DNA of 64,000 nucleotides from Lantana camara (taxonomy: Eukaryota > Streptophyta > Magnoliopsida > Lamiales > Verbenaceae): positions 123,863,501 through 123,927,500 of the forward strand of contig CM074857.1 in NCBI GenBank assembly GCA_037501455.1, read 5' to 3'. Below, piece by piece: positions 49,400 to 61,901 of the stretch (position 1 is the stretch's first letter; every line of letters begins with the position of its first letter). Below the pieces are notes generated by a model. The model saw only the letters and a program-made list of their open reading frames with translations, did no database searches and was not told the origin of the DNA. Made by a program: the position numbers and the translations under genes.

Positions 49400-52300
49400 T
49401 TACTTCCCTGGAGATGCAAATCTTAATCGATCTCTTTGTCGATTCAAAATTTTATCCTTGGGTGATGATGTTTTTGCTGTGCCTGTTAGACGCATGAGCT
49501 CTGCAATATGAATGAAAACAAGCTTCAGAAAATCCTGAACTGAATTGAGATTTTGCCACTTAAGTATATTCTGATTGAGCTATGCTGCAAACAAAAGTTC
49601 CAGCTTTTGGCAATTGTTTAAGCTAGGCTGTGTTTAATGAAAATGGATTTAAGGATGGTGCTAACAGGGTATTATTGCTATGAAATATTATAATTCATAC
49701 ATCAACAAAGTTTTGACTTGCTACTTGATTACCCAAATTATTCCAATCGAAATTTCATAAAACAATGGAACGTAGTAGATAAGTATAAAAAGCTTCTCAG
49801 AAATTAACAGCCAGAAAATATAGGTTCAGGCTGATATATCAACTAAATGTTAGCCGGATCATGTAGATTGGTTATTGGCAATTTTAGTTAATGTGCAAGA
49901 AACCAAACATGACTTGCCTCTCGTCCGTTCGAGTTCTTCATCAAGTTCTTCTTTCCATTTCCTTTGTATCTCTGAGAACCTAGAACTACTGGGGTATTTT
50001 CAAGGTACCAAGTTAGAAAGAACATAAAGATTACAAGAAGATATATAGTAAGTAAATAGAGGATATGTTCATACCTCGGAGTAAGTGGCTCCCGTTGAGG
50101 ATCGAGAAGCAGCTCATTAACATCCTGAGAAACTCGATAGTTTACATCACCAATATTAGATACACGTCTGGAACAACTCCCAGGACTTGAGCTGTACTCG
50201 ACATCCATTGCAGTAGAAAGCCTTCTACAACCAACCCTATTGGGAGACTTACTTTTAGGAGGTAAGTTGCAATTACTTGAAATATTTTCCTTGTTCCCAA
50301 TACCAACAGGACTTGGAGGACCAGCAACATTTAACGAATTGTAGAACTCATAAAGAGGTGTCTGCAGCTTCTTTAGTTCCAAAGCCTACACAAATAGAAG
50401 CATAGTAAGATTTGAATAAGTATCTGTTTGTTGCCTAAGTAATGGGGTAGAGATAGATGCATATAGAATTTTCCTTCTCTAGTTAGAAATTACGATAATA
50501 AAAAAGATCTAGAGAGAAAAGCAGAAATGGCAAAATATGAGATACTCTTGAGAATCTTAAGGATTCATCAGGTCTGTCAGTAGTATGCTGAATAAACCCA
50601 TCAGGTGTAGTTGTAGTCAAACATATTGAATACCTTTTCGTCCAGGAATGCTATAATCTTCATTTCAGTTACTTCTTCATCATCTTCAGCTCCTGACTGC
50701 CCTCTTGGAAATGTGAAGCCACAATCTGCCTCACCAGAAGCTATAGATCCATTTCCAGGGTCAATGCTTTGACTGGGAAGAAATTCGGTTCTGCTTTTAA
50801 TCAACTCAGGGCTTTCATCAAACTTGCATGGCCAATCATCATTGGGCTCACTCATTGGATTAAAACTCTGCTCAAAGAAGACAAGCAGGAATCAGTTAGC
50901 AATACAGTCTACCCTGGCTAAAAATCAGTCAGTATCTCTTGGAGTTGGGAAGGTTTGACATTTAAGACAATAATACATAGTCTGCTCATTTACCTGATTA
51001 CAATCTCTGGACAAGAGTGTATGGGAGAAATTCGTGGAAGCACCAAGAACAAGATCATCATTGTCATCGATTCGACACATATCATCATCAAAGTTGACAG
51101 GTTGCCATAGTGAACCTTGTCCCATGGTCGAGCAACTGGTTCCACCCAACTCACCAAAATCCTTAAGACCATTGCAGGACCTCCTAGCATCTAAGTTCAT
51201 TCTGCAGCAGGAAAATTTCTTCAATTTGAAAGCAGTTCAAATAACAATCGGTTATAAAAAATTTAAGAAGATATAGTAATCGATTTCCCCAAAAAACACA
51301 TACGACTTTTTAGTTTCAATCCCTAGAGCTGACGTCCGTTTGCCAGAACTATCCTGTTGATTCAGAAATTTAGCTTTAATGAGCAAGCACCGATAGAGCA
51401 AGAAAAATTCATCATGAAAGAAGCATTTACTAACCATAAGTGAAGAGCGAAGAACAAGATGGGATTCCCGACTTTCTCCCGTTACAAATGGATGCTGAAC
51501 ATAACAAAGCAAGGAAAAATACCGTAATAAAAAGTTACCACATATGAATATGAATCTACATTATAAAAATTTATTGTTGCACCACAACGTGACATGCTGT
51601 TGTGCTTTAGTATGATACTAACATATGCATCACCCAGGAAAGCTCAAGTGATTCAAAGGTTGGTACTACCTTTAATAATTCTGATGCAGTAGGTCTCAGC
51701 TCTGGTTCCCTACAAAGATTTATGATGTGGAATATGAGGAGTCAAGAAATACAGGAACAAAACAAAAGAATCTGATCAGTTTAACTTTCTTCATACTACT
51801 ACGGCCCAGAAGCCAATTGCAGTACAGGTAAAACTGTGTGTTGCTAAAGTAGATGCACGAATGTAAGAAACATACTTCTGTAAACATTTCAACAGGAAGT
51901 CCTTTGCCTCGACAGACAGATGATCAGGTATTGGTGGATGAGATTTGGTTGTTCCTACGTAGAAGAGAGCAGCAACCTAAATTGAAACCAAATGCACAAA
52001 TTCAGCAAGTATAGGGAATGCAGCCAATATTTTCATGTTAATGAAGTTGACAATTTTACTAAAAGATATATTGTACACCTCCTGATACTGCTGACTCCAA
52101 GGAGCCTTGCCTGTGGCCATTTCAATAACTGTGCACCCAACACTCCATATATCCGCTGAGCTGTAGATTTTTAATCAAAAAAATTAAATACGAGTTGACT
52201 TTAGAGGGTTAAATTACACAAAAATCTCCACAAACAAGAAGCCTCTTGACTAGGAAAATCATTTTGTAAACAAGTGAAGCATGTTTTTCCAATGAAATAA

Positions 52301-54412
52301 TTCCACAGACAAAAATCAGTGTACTTTCTTCTTTGTACAAGCAAAGTTTGTTCAATATCTAAGAAGAAATAGGAAAGGCAGATCATTACTAAATTTTTGG
52401 TGCTACAAATTAGCAATTCACTTATGAGAATGTCTAAATAACTAAATAAATCAAATTCTTGAAGTCAACAGCCAAAGTATTTTGGTTGGCCGGTTAAACA
52501 GTTAGAAAAATTCACTTAGAAAAATAGTAAATGCCTACAAGAACTGAGCAGAAAAAGGAAATCACTCACTAGCTGTGACCACTTTGAACAATAACTTCAG
52601 GAGCCATCCAATACGGAGTACCCTTCATTGATTTGGCACCTGTTATGGTCGCCTGCAGCACCATTGAATCCTTAGTTATGATTACAGTGCGAGCTATAAT
52701 AAATAGATAGGGGGGTGAAAAGGAAAGAAAAAGCATACCAATGCTTCAACTTTCTTGGATGCCCCAAAATCAGCAAGTTTAATGCATCCCTTATTGTCGA
52801 CGAGAATGTTTGCTCCCTGATAAGAATTTCAGTCGTCAATCTTCAGAATTGAGCATGTAAACTCTAAATTACAAATAAACTTGTTTGCATCTGTATGTAT
52901 AAAAAAGAAGTACCTTGATGTCCCTGTGCATAATTTTGTTCTTGTGAAGGTACTCTAGCCCTACCAACAATTGTTTCGTGTACATTCTTATAACCTGGAA
53001 GGCAAATTCAAAGCGAAGGTTAGAAGAATCTCAACATTATCGCCAGGTACCACAATGGTTCTCTATAATTCCATAAGCCGGTGCATATTGTTAGAGTGCA
53101 CTAGTTAAACACAGGTGAGAGGCTTTAATTTGACACATTATAATGTTGATATTAATTCAAGTAACTGATTCCATAGAGAAATACAGACCATATCACAGAG
53201 TAAGGATACAACAGTGAGGATTACAGTTTGAAAAGCACTAAGTTCCAATACTGATGCACATATCTAGGAATTAACTCCAATATATCTCAGTTTTATGGCA
53301 TTTGCAATAAATTAACCACTTACAGATTCTGGAAAAGACCCAAATTTTCCCAAGAGAGATGAAATAGATCCACCTGGCACAAATTCCAGCAAGATATTCA
53401 GCGATTCCTCCTCTCTAGCTGTTCCTAAATACCTCTGAGCAACAAGGAAAAATGCCATATCAGAGATTGAAAGGTAATCAGTGAATGATTAGACTAAAAG
53501 TTATCATATCTCACCACAATGTTTGGATGCGAGAGATTTTTCAATAGATTCACTTCTTTTTCAAGCTCCCTTATATATTCCTGACATATTCACACCGATA
53601 GTCCATCAAATTCAATCTTCTAATTCACAAAATTATATAAGCAAATGTTGTAAGATAGAAAAATAAATTAGTAAAGTCACACGAATGGCATTTCTGATGG
53701 CAATGTTATATAATAGCTTTTTCTAGACATGTATATATTTAATGCTGCAGAGATTATCAGTAATAGTGTCATATCTATTTGGAATAAAGTACACATCAGT
53801 ATAAACACAGCTAAAAGCAGTCTATTTACTTGTGTTTTCTTTGACGCACTATTCGCTGCAATAGCAACCTGCACAGAAAGAGACGAAGCAAAAGAGAAAC
53901 CAATCAACAAATTACATCAATATGCGAACAAACTAAATCTCAAACGTGAAGAAGTAAAGGAAACTCACCTCTTTCACGGCGAGCAATTCGCCCGAATCAA
54001 GGTTCATCCCCATGTGAACCCTCCCAAACGCGCCGCACCCAATCAACTCCCCTTTCCTCCACCGGATCGGAGGCGCACCAGCCTCCTTCTTCTTACTTGA
54101 TTCTTCGTCTTTTACAGCTTTCGACTTCAGTTTTATGTCATCCCTATCTCTAATTGCCGGCGGCTCACCTTCCAAATCTCTTTCCATCGGCGGCAGTTGC
54201 TCCTCCTCCATCGGCTGCACCACCTTCGCCGTCCTCCGCGGAGGCGTCGCAATCGGCGGAAGCGCGTGAACAGGAGGCTTAGCGAACAGTCCGATTCGCG
54301 ATTTTCGGATGCTCGAACCAATTTTCTCGACGAACCCCCCAAATCCGGGCGATTCTTCACCGACAGGCCTGAAAACTAGGGATCGGCGAACAGAACCTAT
54401 GAAGTCTTGCAT
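49400..54412 (-). CDS. ANP: NPK1/ANP-type MAP kinase kinase kinase
   Basis: Seventeen exons on the minus strand: 54412-53969, 53868-53830, 53580-53515, 53434-53324, 52994-52914, 52816-52739, 52652-52570, 52160-52079, 51976-51876, 51709-51670, 51494-51435, 51353-51304, 51201-50994, 50867-50634, 50385-50075, 49979-49918, 49500-49400. The product is 716 residues (tobacco NPK1 is 690). The N-terminus [16 protein letters not shown] and an [13 protein letters not shown] motif are typical of NPK1/ANP. The kinase domain starts near residue 116 with GCGAFGRV, the VKE lysine, HRDIKGANIL, DFGASKK and MAPEVI, all intact. The C-terminal regulatory tail ends with an ELMRLTG region. NPK1/ANP kinases act with NACK kinesins in the MKK6-MPK4 cascade that expands the phragmoplast in cytokinesis, and in stress signalling. 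Intron 16 has a GC donor. Which ANP paralogue it is remains open. Confidence 0.95.
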
Positions 54413-54465
54413 CGCCGCTGCAATCAACGGAGAATCCGGGGGTGATACTGTAGTGAGAGAAAAAA

Positions 54466-54492
54466 TTAGGGCTTCTTGATGTGTGCATTCAT
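54466..54492 (-). other. Upstream ORF in the MAPKKK leader
   Basis: An 8-codon ORF (MNAHIKKP, stop TAA) ends about 54 bp before the MAPKKK start codon, inside the CT-rich leader. It would matter for translation only if the transcription start lies upstream of 54492, which the CTCTCTCTC leader at about 54510-54530 suggests. This is inference from sequence alone. Confidence 0.4.
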
Positions 54493-54855
54493 TTCAGTGG
54501 AGACAGTGAAGCTCTAAGAGAGAGAGAAAAGAGGGAAAAAGGAAGGTTTGAAAAATAAAATAATGGAGATGATAGAATTGAATAATTGCAGTTGTGCCCC
54601 GATAGTTTTATATATTTCTGTTTGGACCCATATAAATTTGAAAGTATTGAGAATTGAAGAATGAGCCGTTGTGAATTGTGATCTTATAAGCCTCCTCAAT
54701 TGTCAACATAATTTAGAATCTATTGTTTTTATAATTAAATGTTATAATCTTTTCATTACATTTTCTGAGACATTTTTTGGGCTTAGGCCGATGGCCCAAC
54801 TTCCTTAGAGTGTGGGCTATATAATTGGGCTATTTCTTATTTCATTAGATAGATC

Positions 54856-55448
54856 TAGGGCTGTTAATGGGTCGGATTTTAATTCGATTTGAATTTCAAC
54901 ATATTCGTCCGATAAAAATATCCGATGAATCACATTCGATTATAAATATTTCGTTATCCAAAATAAATTAAATAAAGATGAAAATAAGGAATTCAATCTG
55001 AAGATCTAAATCCGACTTTATGTAATGTTTAATTAAATTAATTATTTTCTTAGTAAAGAATATTAAATAAAATAATTAAAATTAAAATTTTCATATGTAT
55101 CACTATAAACAATAATAAAATTTGAATTATTTATTCTAAGAAAATATTTTATCCTTTATTAATAATTTTAAATTAGTCTATTTTAAATAAATATAAACAA
55201 AACCATTAAACAATTCTTTAAATAATAATTATTTATAATAAAATATTGTGTGTGTGTGTTTTTTTTTTTTGTTTGTACTTATTTGTTTATAAAAATATAT
55301 ATATTTTATTGTTAATCGAGTCGCATCTTTTAATAGTTTTGATCCGACATGGTTGCACATATACTCAAAATCAATGAATCCGAATTCTATATGATTCGGA
55401 TTCCGGGTTTTCTTGATCCAGCCCGAGCTTGAACCGTCAACAACCCTA
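54856..55448. mobile_element. Non-autonomous hAT MITE, family A, copy 2
   Basis: The termini TAGGGCTGTTAATGGGTCGG and CCGTCAACAACCCTA are flanked by 8-mers GATAGATC (54848-54855) and GATAGACC (55449-55456), a TSD with one change. Its AT-rich core (for example AATAAAATTTGAATTATTTA) aligns with the reverse complement of the 981-1587 element. It lies about 440 bp upstream of the MAPKKK start codon. Confidence 0.88.
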
Positions 55449-57916
55449 GATAGACCGATACAAAGAATTGTCGGGAAAAAATTTACATTTTAGTGTTCGA
55501 CTCAACCCAATCCATATAAATTGATTAAAAAAAATCTATCACAAATAATGAATTAAATCTAAATTAATAAATTTCGATAACATCATCTCTCACTTTTTTT
55601 TTTTTTTTTTTCTGAAACTCCAAAATTTACCCCAATTTTTACCAATCAACATTTGAATACTCTCACATTAAATAATAATTTCTGTGGACCGAGTTAATTT
55701 TGGATAACGTATGTAGGGTCAATTTCTGTGGACAGAGTTACCACACTTAGCTTCAGAGACTTCTCTGAAACCGTTGTTATGCTTTCATAGTTCGCATTAA
55801 ACCCACAAATCCTGCACTTACACTTGAATATTAACACTTGAGTTCACTCACACCTTTGGAAGTCTCATAGAAATGGAAGTCTCTTTCGAAAGAGTATCTC
55901 TCCAAGAATGTGCACGAATTTCTTGGACAGGCTGTGGAAAGATGTTTACAATCAACCATTGGATTTGCACGGCCTGTTTTGAGGTATATGTAACTTGTAT
56001 GTATCGTTTTTGGAGGAATTGAAATATAAGAGAAATTTTATAAAATAGTTATGAACGAACAACGCTCTCTTTGTGTCGTCGTATGTCTCGCTCGTGGGAA
56101 ATTTAAGAAAAAATTTATATCGTTGTATATGCTTCGTGGATAGTTGTTAGAGTAAACTGTATTTCATGAATGGTTGGATATTTACATCAAAATGCACAAA
56201 GTTTTTGGTTGTGTAACTATGTTTGGTGGCATTGTTTAGATATAGTGGGTGATAGGTAATCATCGAATCATTTTTCTATATTTTTCCTTGTTTCTGTTGA
56301 TTTTGATTTAAATCATCTCTTTAATAGATCCGAAATCCTATTGCAGTTTAATTTTTTTGTCTATCGTTATACCTAGAATTTCTTCATTTGAATTTATGCG
56401 TAAGACTCTCTTACTCCTCCACCAAGTTGAACACGCAAGCTCTCCTCATCATGTTTCTTGCGAGACTGACCACGTATCCTAGTTGGGTATGACGTGTTTA
56501 ATTGATTTGTGTATGGCATATATGATAACATTGTATTAAAAACTTAAAAGATTAGTTCAAGATGTTGATTATTATTCGAATAGTAAGCATAATATATCAA
56601 TATATTATATATCTAATAAGTAATTTATATAAAATTCATAGCTATTTCTCACTTAATAAATGACCCTAATGGCCGGCCAGGCCTGTCTCAGAGCTTGATG
56701 TGGGGAGGCCAAAGATGTAATTGACAATTAGCTCTTAAAGAGAGAGTTAACATTGTAATTTCCATCATTAGTGGATCTTGCAGGTCTTGTCCGTAGATAA
56801 TTTGTATTCATAAATAAATAACGCGCCCACTTTATCGGGAAAGTTTGCACGCAATTACGTTTGAATACATACGTGACCAAATTCGACTTTTCCTTTTATA
56901 ATTAATGTCGATTTTTCAATTATTCCTAATAAAAATTAAATCTATAATCTATCTATTTATAAGTATAGATGTTTATTATTTTTTTTATACTTATAAATAA
57001 TAATTTCTTTTAAAAATTAAATTGTGAAAACATTTAGGTAATTGGGAGTGAGTGTAAGTTGAGACCTAAGTTTACTTCTAAAATTTTTTTGTTTTTTTAT
57101 GATGTCATATTCGCAAATTTGACATAAAAATTACGAACATTTTTCTGATAATAGTTTAGTTTATATTTAGTTCAAGTCAGTTTGATACCATATTTTGTTA
57201 TTTACACACGAAAAATTCTGGGTCATATTATGTTCGATCGAACTCAACTAATTAGAAAGATAAGTGTATGACAGTTGTCATTTGATTTGTCACCCTCCCT
57301 AATTTTTTTATCAAAATATAATAAACGTAAAACACTTGTCTCCTCTTTACAATGATTTAGCCGAATCAAATTCGGTTTAGAATTACCCTTCAAAATATAC
57401 AATCAATTTTGACTTAAATTTAGAACTATGATAGTATGGATCCGACCAAATAATTTAATATGAGGCTAAAATAGGAAGAATATGAATAGAAAATGGAATT
57501 GGTTATTTTACAATATTTGTACAATTTTAATTTAATTTAATGAAAATGGAAAATACTCCGCCCAAAATATATATTAAAATGGCATCATAATTGTTAGCCC
57601 ATGCTCTCACCAATCCCAATACGATTAATTGACTGCTCTGGCGCCTGCCTGCGATCAGGAAAACTCCCCAACAACCCATACCGCCGGCCATCCATCCGCC
57701 GCCGCCGCCTCCTTTGACGATAGGATTAAGGTTTGTTTCTCTCTCCTCTTTCTTCTTTTCAATCTTCGTTTTCGAATTCGAATTGTTTAGCTCGGGCGGA
57801 TCATACGTGATCTAAATTACTGAGGGCGGAAAGGTAGGAGTGAGTTTTTTTTTTATTTTGATCGATTTATTTAATTTTTGGCGGTGGTTGTGGGTGAAAA
57901 AGGTTGGAAATTCTCG
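55449..57916. other. Intergenic region between the MAPKKK and PNC genes
   Basis: Mostly AT-rich. At about 55873-55983 a short less AT-rich stretch (CTCTCCAAGAATGTGCACGA) ends in GTTTTGAG|GTATATG, like a stranded exon, but no continuation was found. The last 250 bp before 57917 (GCCGCCGCCGCCTCC, then AAG|GTTTG) look like the PNC promoter and leader, possibly with a 5'-UTR intron. Confidence 0.5.
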
Positions 57917-60235
57917 ATGGCGTTCAATTTGGAGTCGTTAGTGGAGGCGACATCGGGTGCGGTGGGTTCGCTTGTCAGCACCACGGTTTTGTATCCGCTC
58001 GACACTTGCAAAACTAAGTACCAAGCTGAAAATCGAGCTCATCATCACCAGAAATACAGGTTCGTTTTCGTTTCTTTAACGTACTTGTAAATTTTGTAAG
58101 TTTTTCGCTAAATTTGGTCTGATGTTTCTGGCCATGCTTTTCGATCTACAGACTACAATGCTTTCTCTTTTTAGTATATTTTTTAAATTGATTTGTTGTC
58201 TGGTCGAGTTCGATGCTTTGTAGCTTTGGGGGAATCGTCATTGGTTCAACCATGTCTTAATAATCTAATATATTAATTGATACTATATATTCAAAGATTT
58301 AGGTACTTTCACAGTTTCATGGATCGAAAAAGTTGAAAGAGTATTGGCAATTATCTTTTAGGTATTCAACATCCAGAACTGTACTGTTCTTCACTTAGAA
58401 ATATTTTATGGGTAAAATGAATAGGCTCATGGACAGATAAGTTTTTGGCTGAAACTGTGAGTATATACTTGATCATGTTCAGCTGTTCAAGAATGTTTCT
58501 TTTCTGGTTTCTGTTTTTGTATATTTGGCTCTTGAAAGTTAGGTTGCATTGATGTATGTGTTGGCATGGTAGCTACTAGTACCTAAAACTTGGAAATGCA
58601 TTTCTCATATATGATATTTTCAAATTCATGATGAGCATCCCATTTACGGTTTTAACATCCTATTTAATATTTTCTATGTGATGGGTGGTGGCCTTTTGTT
58701 TCCTTGTACCTTCCCTTGTATATACATGACAGTAGGCATGAATATCTGCAATTTCATCTTTGAAACTGAAACAATGCCTGTTAGTGTCTCCCAGCAAAGC
58801 AACATGATTGTTAACTAATGGAATAAATTATATATAGATCAGTGTTAGCGAGTAATTTGAATGAATTACTCTATTTTAACAGGAATATTTCAGATGTCCT
58901 CTGGGAAGCGATTGCCAAAGGTCAAGTACTATCTCTGTACCAGGGACTGGGGACAAAGAACTTGCAGTCTTTCATTTCACAATTTGTCTATTTCTATGGA
59001 TATAGCTTCTTTAAGAGACTGTATCTAAGAGAAACCGGAGCTAAATCTATAGGAACTGCAGCTAACTTGATAATTGCTGCTGCTGCTGGTACATGCACAG
59101 CCGTAGTGACCCAGGCAAGTCACAGTTCCATTTTGAACTGGTTTTATCTGTAATATTTGACTCTATTGATGTTACATAATGATTGCTTGTGTAAATTGAT
59201 GACCTGTAAGATCTAGTTTTGGAAGAATTTATTAGCTGTTGTCTCCTGGCATCAATTGGTAGTAAACCATTAAATTTATATCCCACATTTTGAAGCAATT
59301 GCAAAGCATAGAAATAATTTTCTATGCATATCGCCTAATTTGAGTGTTTTGTTGACCTTGCTTATTATGTTAATCTCACCTATGTGAATCTTGTATTCTA
59401 TCTCCCCATGTCCTGATTTTAGTTTTACAGCCTCTTGATACGGCATCATCAAGAATGCAAACAAGTGATTTCGGAAAATCAAAAGGGCTGATAGAATCCT
59501 TATCAGAGGGAAGTTGGAGCGATGCATTTGATGGACTAGGCATTTCCCTTCTTCTTACCACAAATCCTTCCATACAGGTGCATATGCTTTCTCTATGAAT
59601 CCGGACCTTTTTAGCATGGGCAAGTGCAAGTTCCCTAGTTACAAACTTTATGTTGACAAACTCTTACTCTAACTAAAATGGCATGCAGTATACAGTATTT
59701 GATCAGTTAAAGAGCAGAATGCTAAAAGCAAACATCAAGAAAGAAAGAGATGCTGCATCAACTCCAGAAGCACTTTCTGCATTTTCTGCTTTTGTGCTGG
59801 GTGCAGTCTCAAAATGCATCGCGACCTGTTTGACCTACCCTGCTATAAGGTGAAGTTCTATCTCCCAGTTCTTAAACCAACTTACTCTTTTTATCAATAA
59901 ACTCAGTTATATTTGATCCTTTTGTCCCTTCTTGGTGCTGGTTCTTTATAATACACAGGTGTAAGGTGATGATTCAGTCAGCAAAGTCAGATGAGAATGA
60001 GGATGGCAAGACTGTTCCAAAAACCCGCAAGACAGTTTCTGGAACGATCTCTTCCATCTGGGAAAAGGAAGGGCTACTAGGTTTCTTCAAAGGATTGCAG
60101 GCACAAATGCTGAAGACTGTCCTAACCTCAGCCCTGCTGTTGATGATAAAGGAGAAAATTACGAAGACCACGTGGGTCCTATTCATTGCTATGAGGAGGT
60201 TCATGTTGACCAGACCCAATATAAAGAGCGCTTGA
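57917..60235 (+). CDS. PNC: Peroxisomal adenine nucleotide carrier (PNC-type)
   Basis: Five exons: 57917-58059, 58883-59114, 59431-59577, 59689-59849 and 59959-60235, giving 319 residues (Arabidopsis PNC1 is 322). The protein starts [20 protein letters not shown]. The three mitochondrial-carrier signature sites are visible: YPLD at 26-29, [11 protein letters not shown] at about 125, and YPAIRCKVM at about 224; the unusual third site is shared by PNC proteins. PNCs exchange ATP for AMP across the peroxisomal membrane, supplying ATP for fatty-acid activation before beta-oxidation, mainly in seedlings. Intron 2 (59115-59430) has a GC donor (CAG|GCAAGT) and must be read that way to keep QPLDTA in frame. 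The gene is divergent from the MAPKKK and convergent with the GPI-protein gene. All exon joins keep the frame, so it looks functional. Confidence 0.95.
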
Positions 60236-60710
60236 GGAAATCTCAGCCCGTGTAAATAAAGGGACGCGTATGGGGTCTGATCACGTCGAAACCCCGTTGG
60301 TAAGTTCAATAAATTTGGAAGTTTCTATTCTGTACTTTGTATACATACAGATTCTGCTTGAAAGTATTCAATTAGTTAGTTTAAAACATAGCATAGACTT
60401 GAGAGTTGCACTAAAAAGCCTTTATTTGTCTCAGTTATTCTGTTTTAAGTAGTAGACATGAGCTGTTGTAAGTTATTTAGCAGAATTGTTTCCTAGAGAA
60501 GGTATACAATAATCAGTTGGATACTTTGTTGTAGTAATCAGACCTTGTGAAACAATGGAAGTGTTCTTATTCTTTTTCTCCAAAGACTCGCAACTTTTAC
60601 CACTGCAACTATTCGTAACTTCCGCCACAACTTCAACGTCTCTAAAAGCAAAAGTTTTTGCAAACACCCCTATAATGCAGGAGGAGATACCAACATACAC
60701 TTCAAAATCC
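60236..60710. other. 3' region between two convergent genes
   Basis: AT-rich sequence shared by the 3' ends of the PNC gene (plus) and the GPI-protein gene (minus), presumably both 3' UTRs and terminators. No other gene is seen. Confidence 0.5.
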
Positions 60711-61901
60711 TTAGAACAAATACGTCAACGCGAAAAAACTCAAAAGTAAGAACACCATTCGACTGAAGAACGTAACGCTAGATGCCCTGTTGCTTGAACT
60801 ACGGAGATACCAAGGCGTACCATCAGGGGCAGGTGCGGTGTCTACGAAGTCGCCTAGATAGTATCCAGGCGTGTCGCTGGCCTCATGTGTGCCCATAGTT
60901 AGAACCACAACCATCCAATCATGGTCATGGCCTAACCCGACCAGCGTGTACCGCGAGTCGTTCAGATAGCGCGAGTTTTGTGGTGTTATAATCTGGGCAA
61001 GAACTTGACGCGGCTCCTCGAGGTTGCGCACGCAGGATGTCAGTATTTGCCCGTTCTGCGCTGTGGTTATGTTGAAATGACATGTTTCTAGAAGGTCAGG
61101 ATAGTCTAGGAACTGAGGTCGCACGGTGTTGGAACCCGTGGGACAGGGTGTGGCCGACAACCGGTCTGCTACTTCATCGGCGAGGCAGTCCGCTCTACGG
61201 CTCTCGTTTAGAGGCGGCAAGCCTGAGGATGCCCGGTAGAGATTGACTCCGAGAAGAAGATATCGCTCCTCATCTGCACACAGAATCAGGAGGATGCAAC
61301 TACATAAACCCCTTGTGATTGTAGCTTCAAATATAAAACAGGCAACAAATAAGTGTGCTAGCTTTGAGTGAGACGTTGACTATCAACATAAGACAAGAAG
61401 CAATTTTGTCATTTTCAGATCTGATTTTAGAAAAAGTACGTAGATTTGGGGGTCGAAGCTTCAATCAGACTTTCCTTGCCCACCCATCTTCAGACAACAT
61501 GAATGCCAACGTAAACGTAATCCCATTTTTCCCACAACAATGACTAATGAGGCTCCACGAAGATTCAAGAAAGTCGAAGGAAATGCATGAGTGAGAGTCA
61601 GATCATCATATCAGCTCTTATAACTCAACATTACAGATCAGAAGTGAAAAGTTAAATCAGATCTTCACCTAAAACAATGCAAACAATCCGAAGATATCTC
61701 AGAACAATCAGACAAGGAAGGCTTATAAGATCACGTCAAGAATCACAATAGAGCAGCAAAAGTGAGCCCAAGAATTCATTACTCAGGAAAACATGCAAAT
61801 GGGCTTGCAGGGGATGTAGTGAAGTACTAACCGCCGCATTCGATGAGGACGACGGAGTGCAACATGAGGCACAGAAAGAGGAGATGTGGGAGGGAAGCCA
61901 T
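60711..61901 (-). CDS. GPI-anchored extracellular protein of the At3g06035/At5g19250 type
   Basis: Two exons (61901-61832 and 61273-60711) encode 210 residues. Residues 1-22 are a signal peptide (MASLPHLLFLCLMLHSVVLI). The mature part begins DEERYLLLGVNLYRASSGLP, with conserved Cys residues (CLADEVADRL, ATPCPTGSNTVRPQF, TCHFNITT, SCVRNL) and GLGHDHDWMVVVLTMG. The C-terminus ends in a hydrophobic segment (MVFLLLSFFALTYLF) after a small-residue stretch (SSSNRASS), the form of a GPI-attachment signal. This is a small plant family of GPI-anchored proteins of uncharacterised function at the plasma membrane or cell wall. It is convergent with the PNC gene and in tandem with the helicase gene. The acceptor at 61273 restores the family's DEE start, which supports the intron. 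Confidence 0.9.

Noticed and set aside
54413..54427. Start of the MAPKKK five codons further upstream
   Set aside because: That codon is TTG, not ATG. The conserved NPK1-type start MQDFIGS begins at the ATG at 54412.
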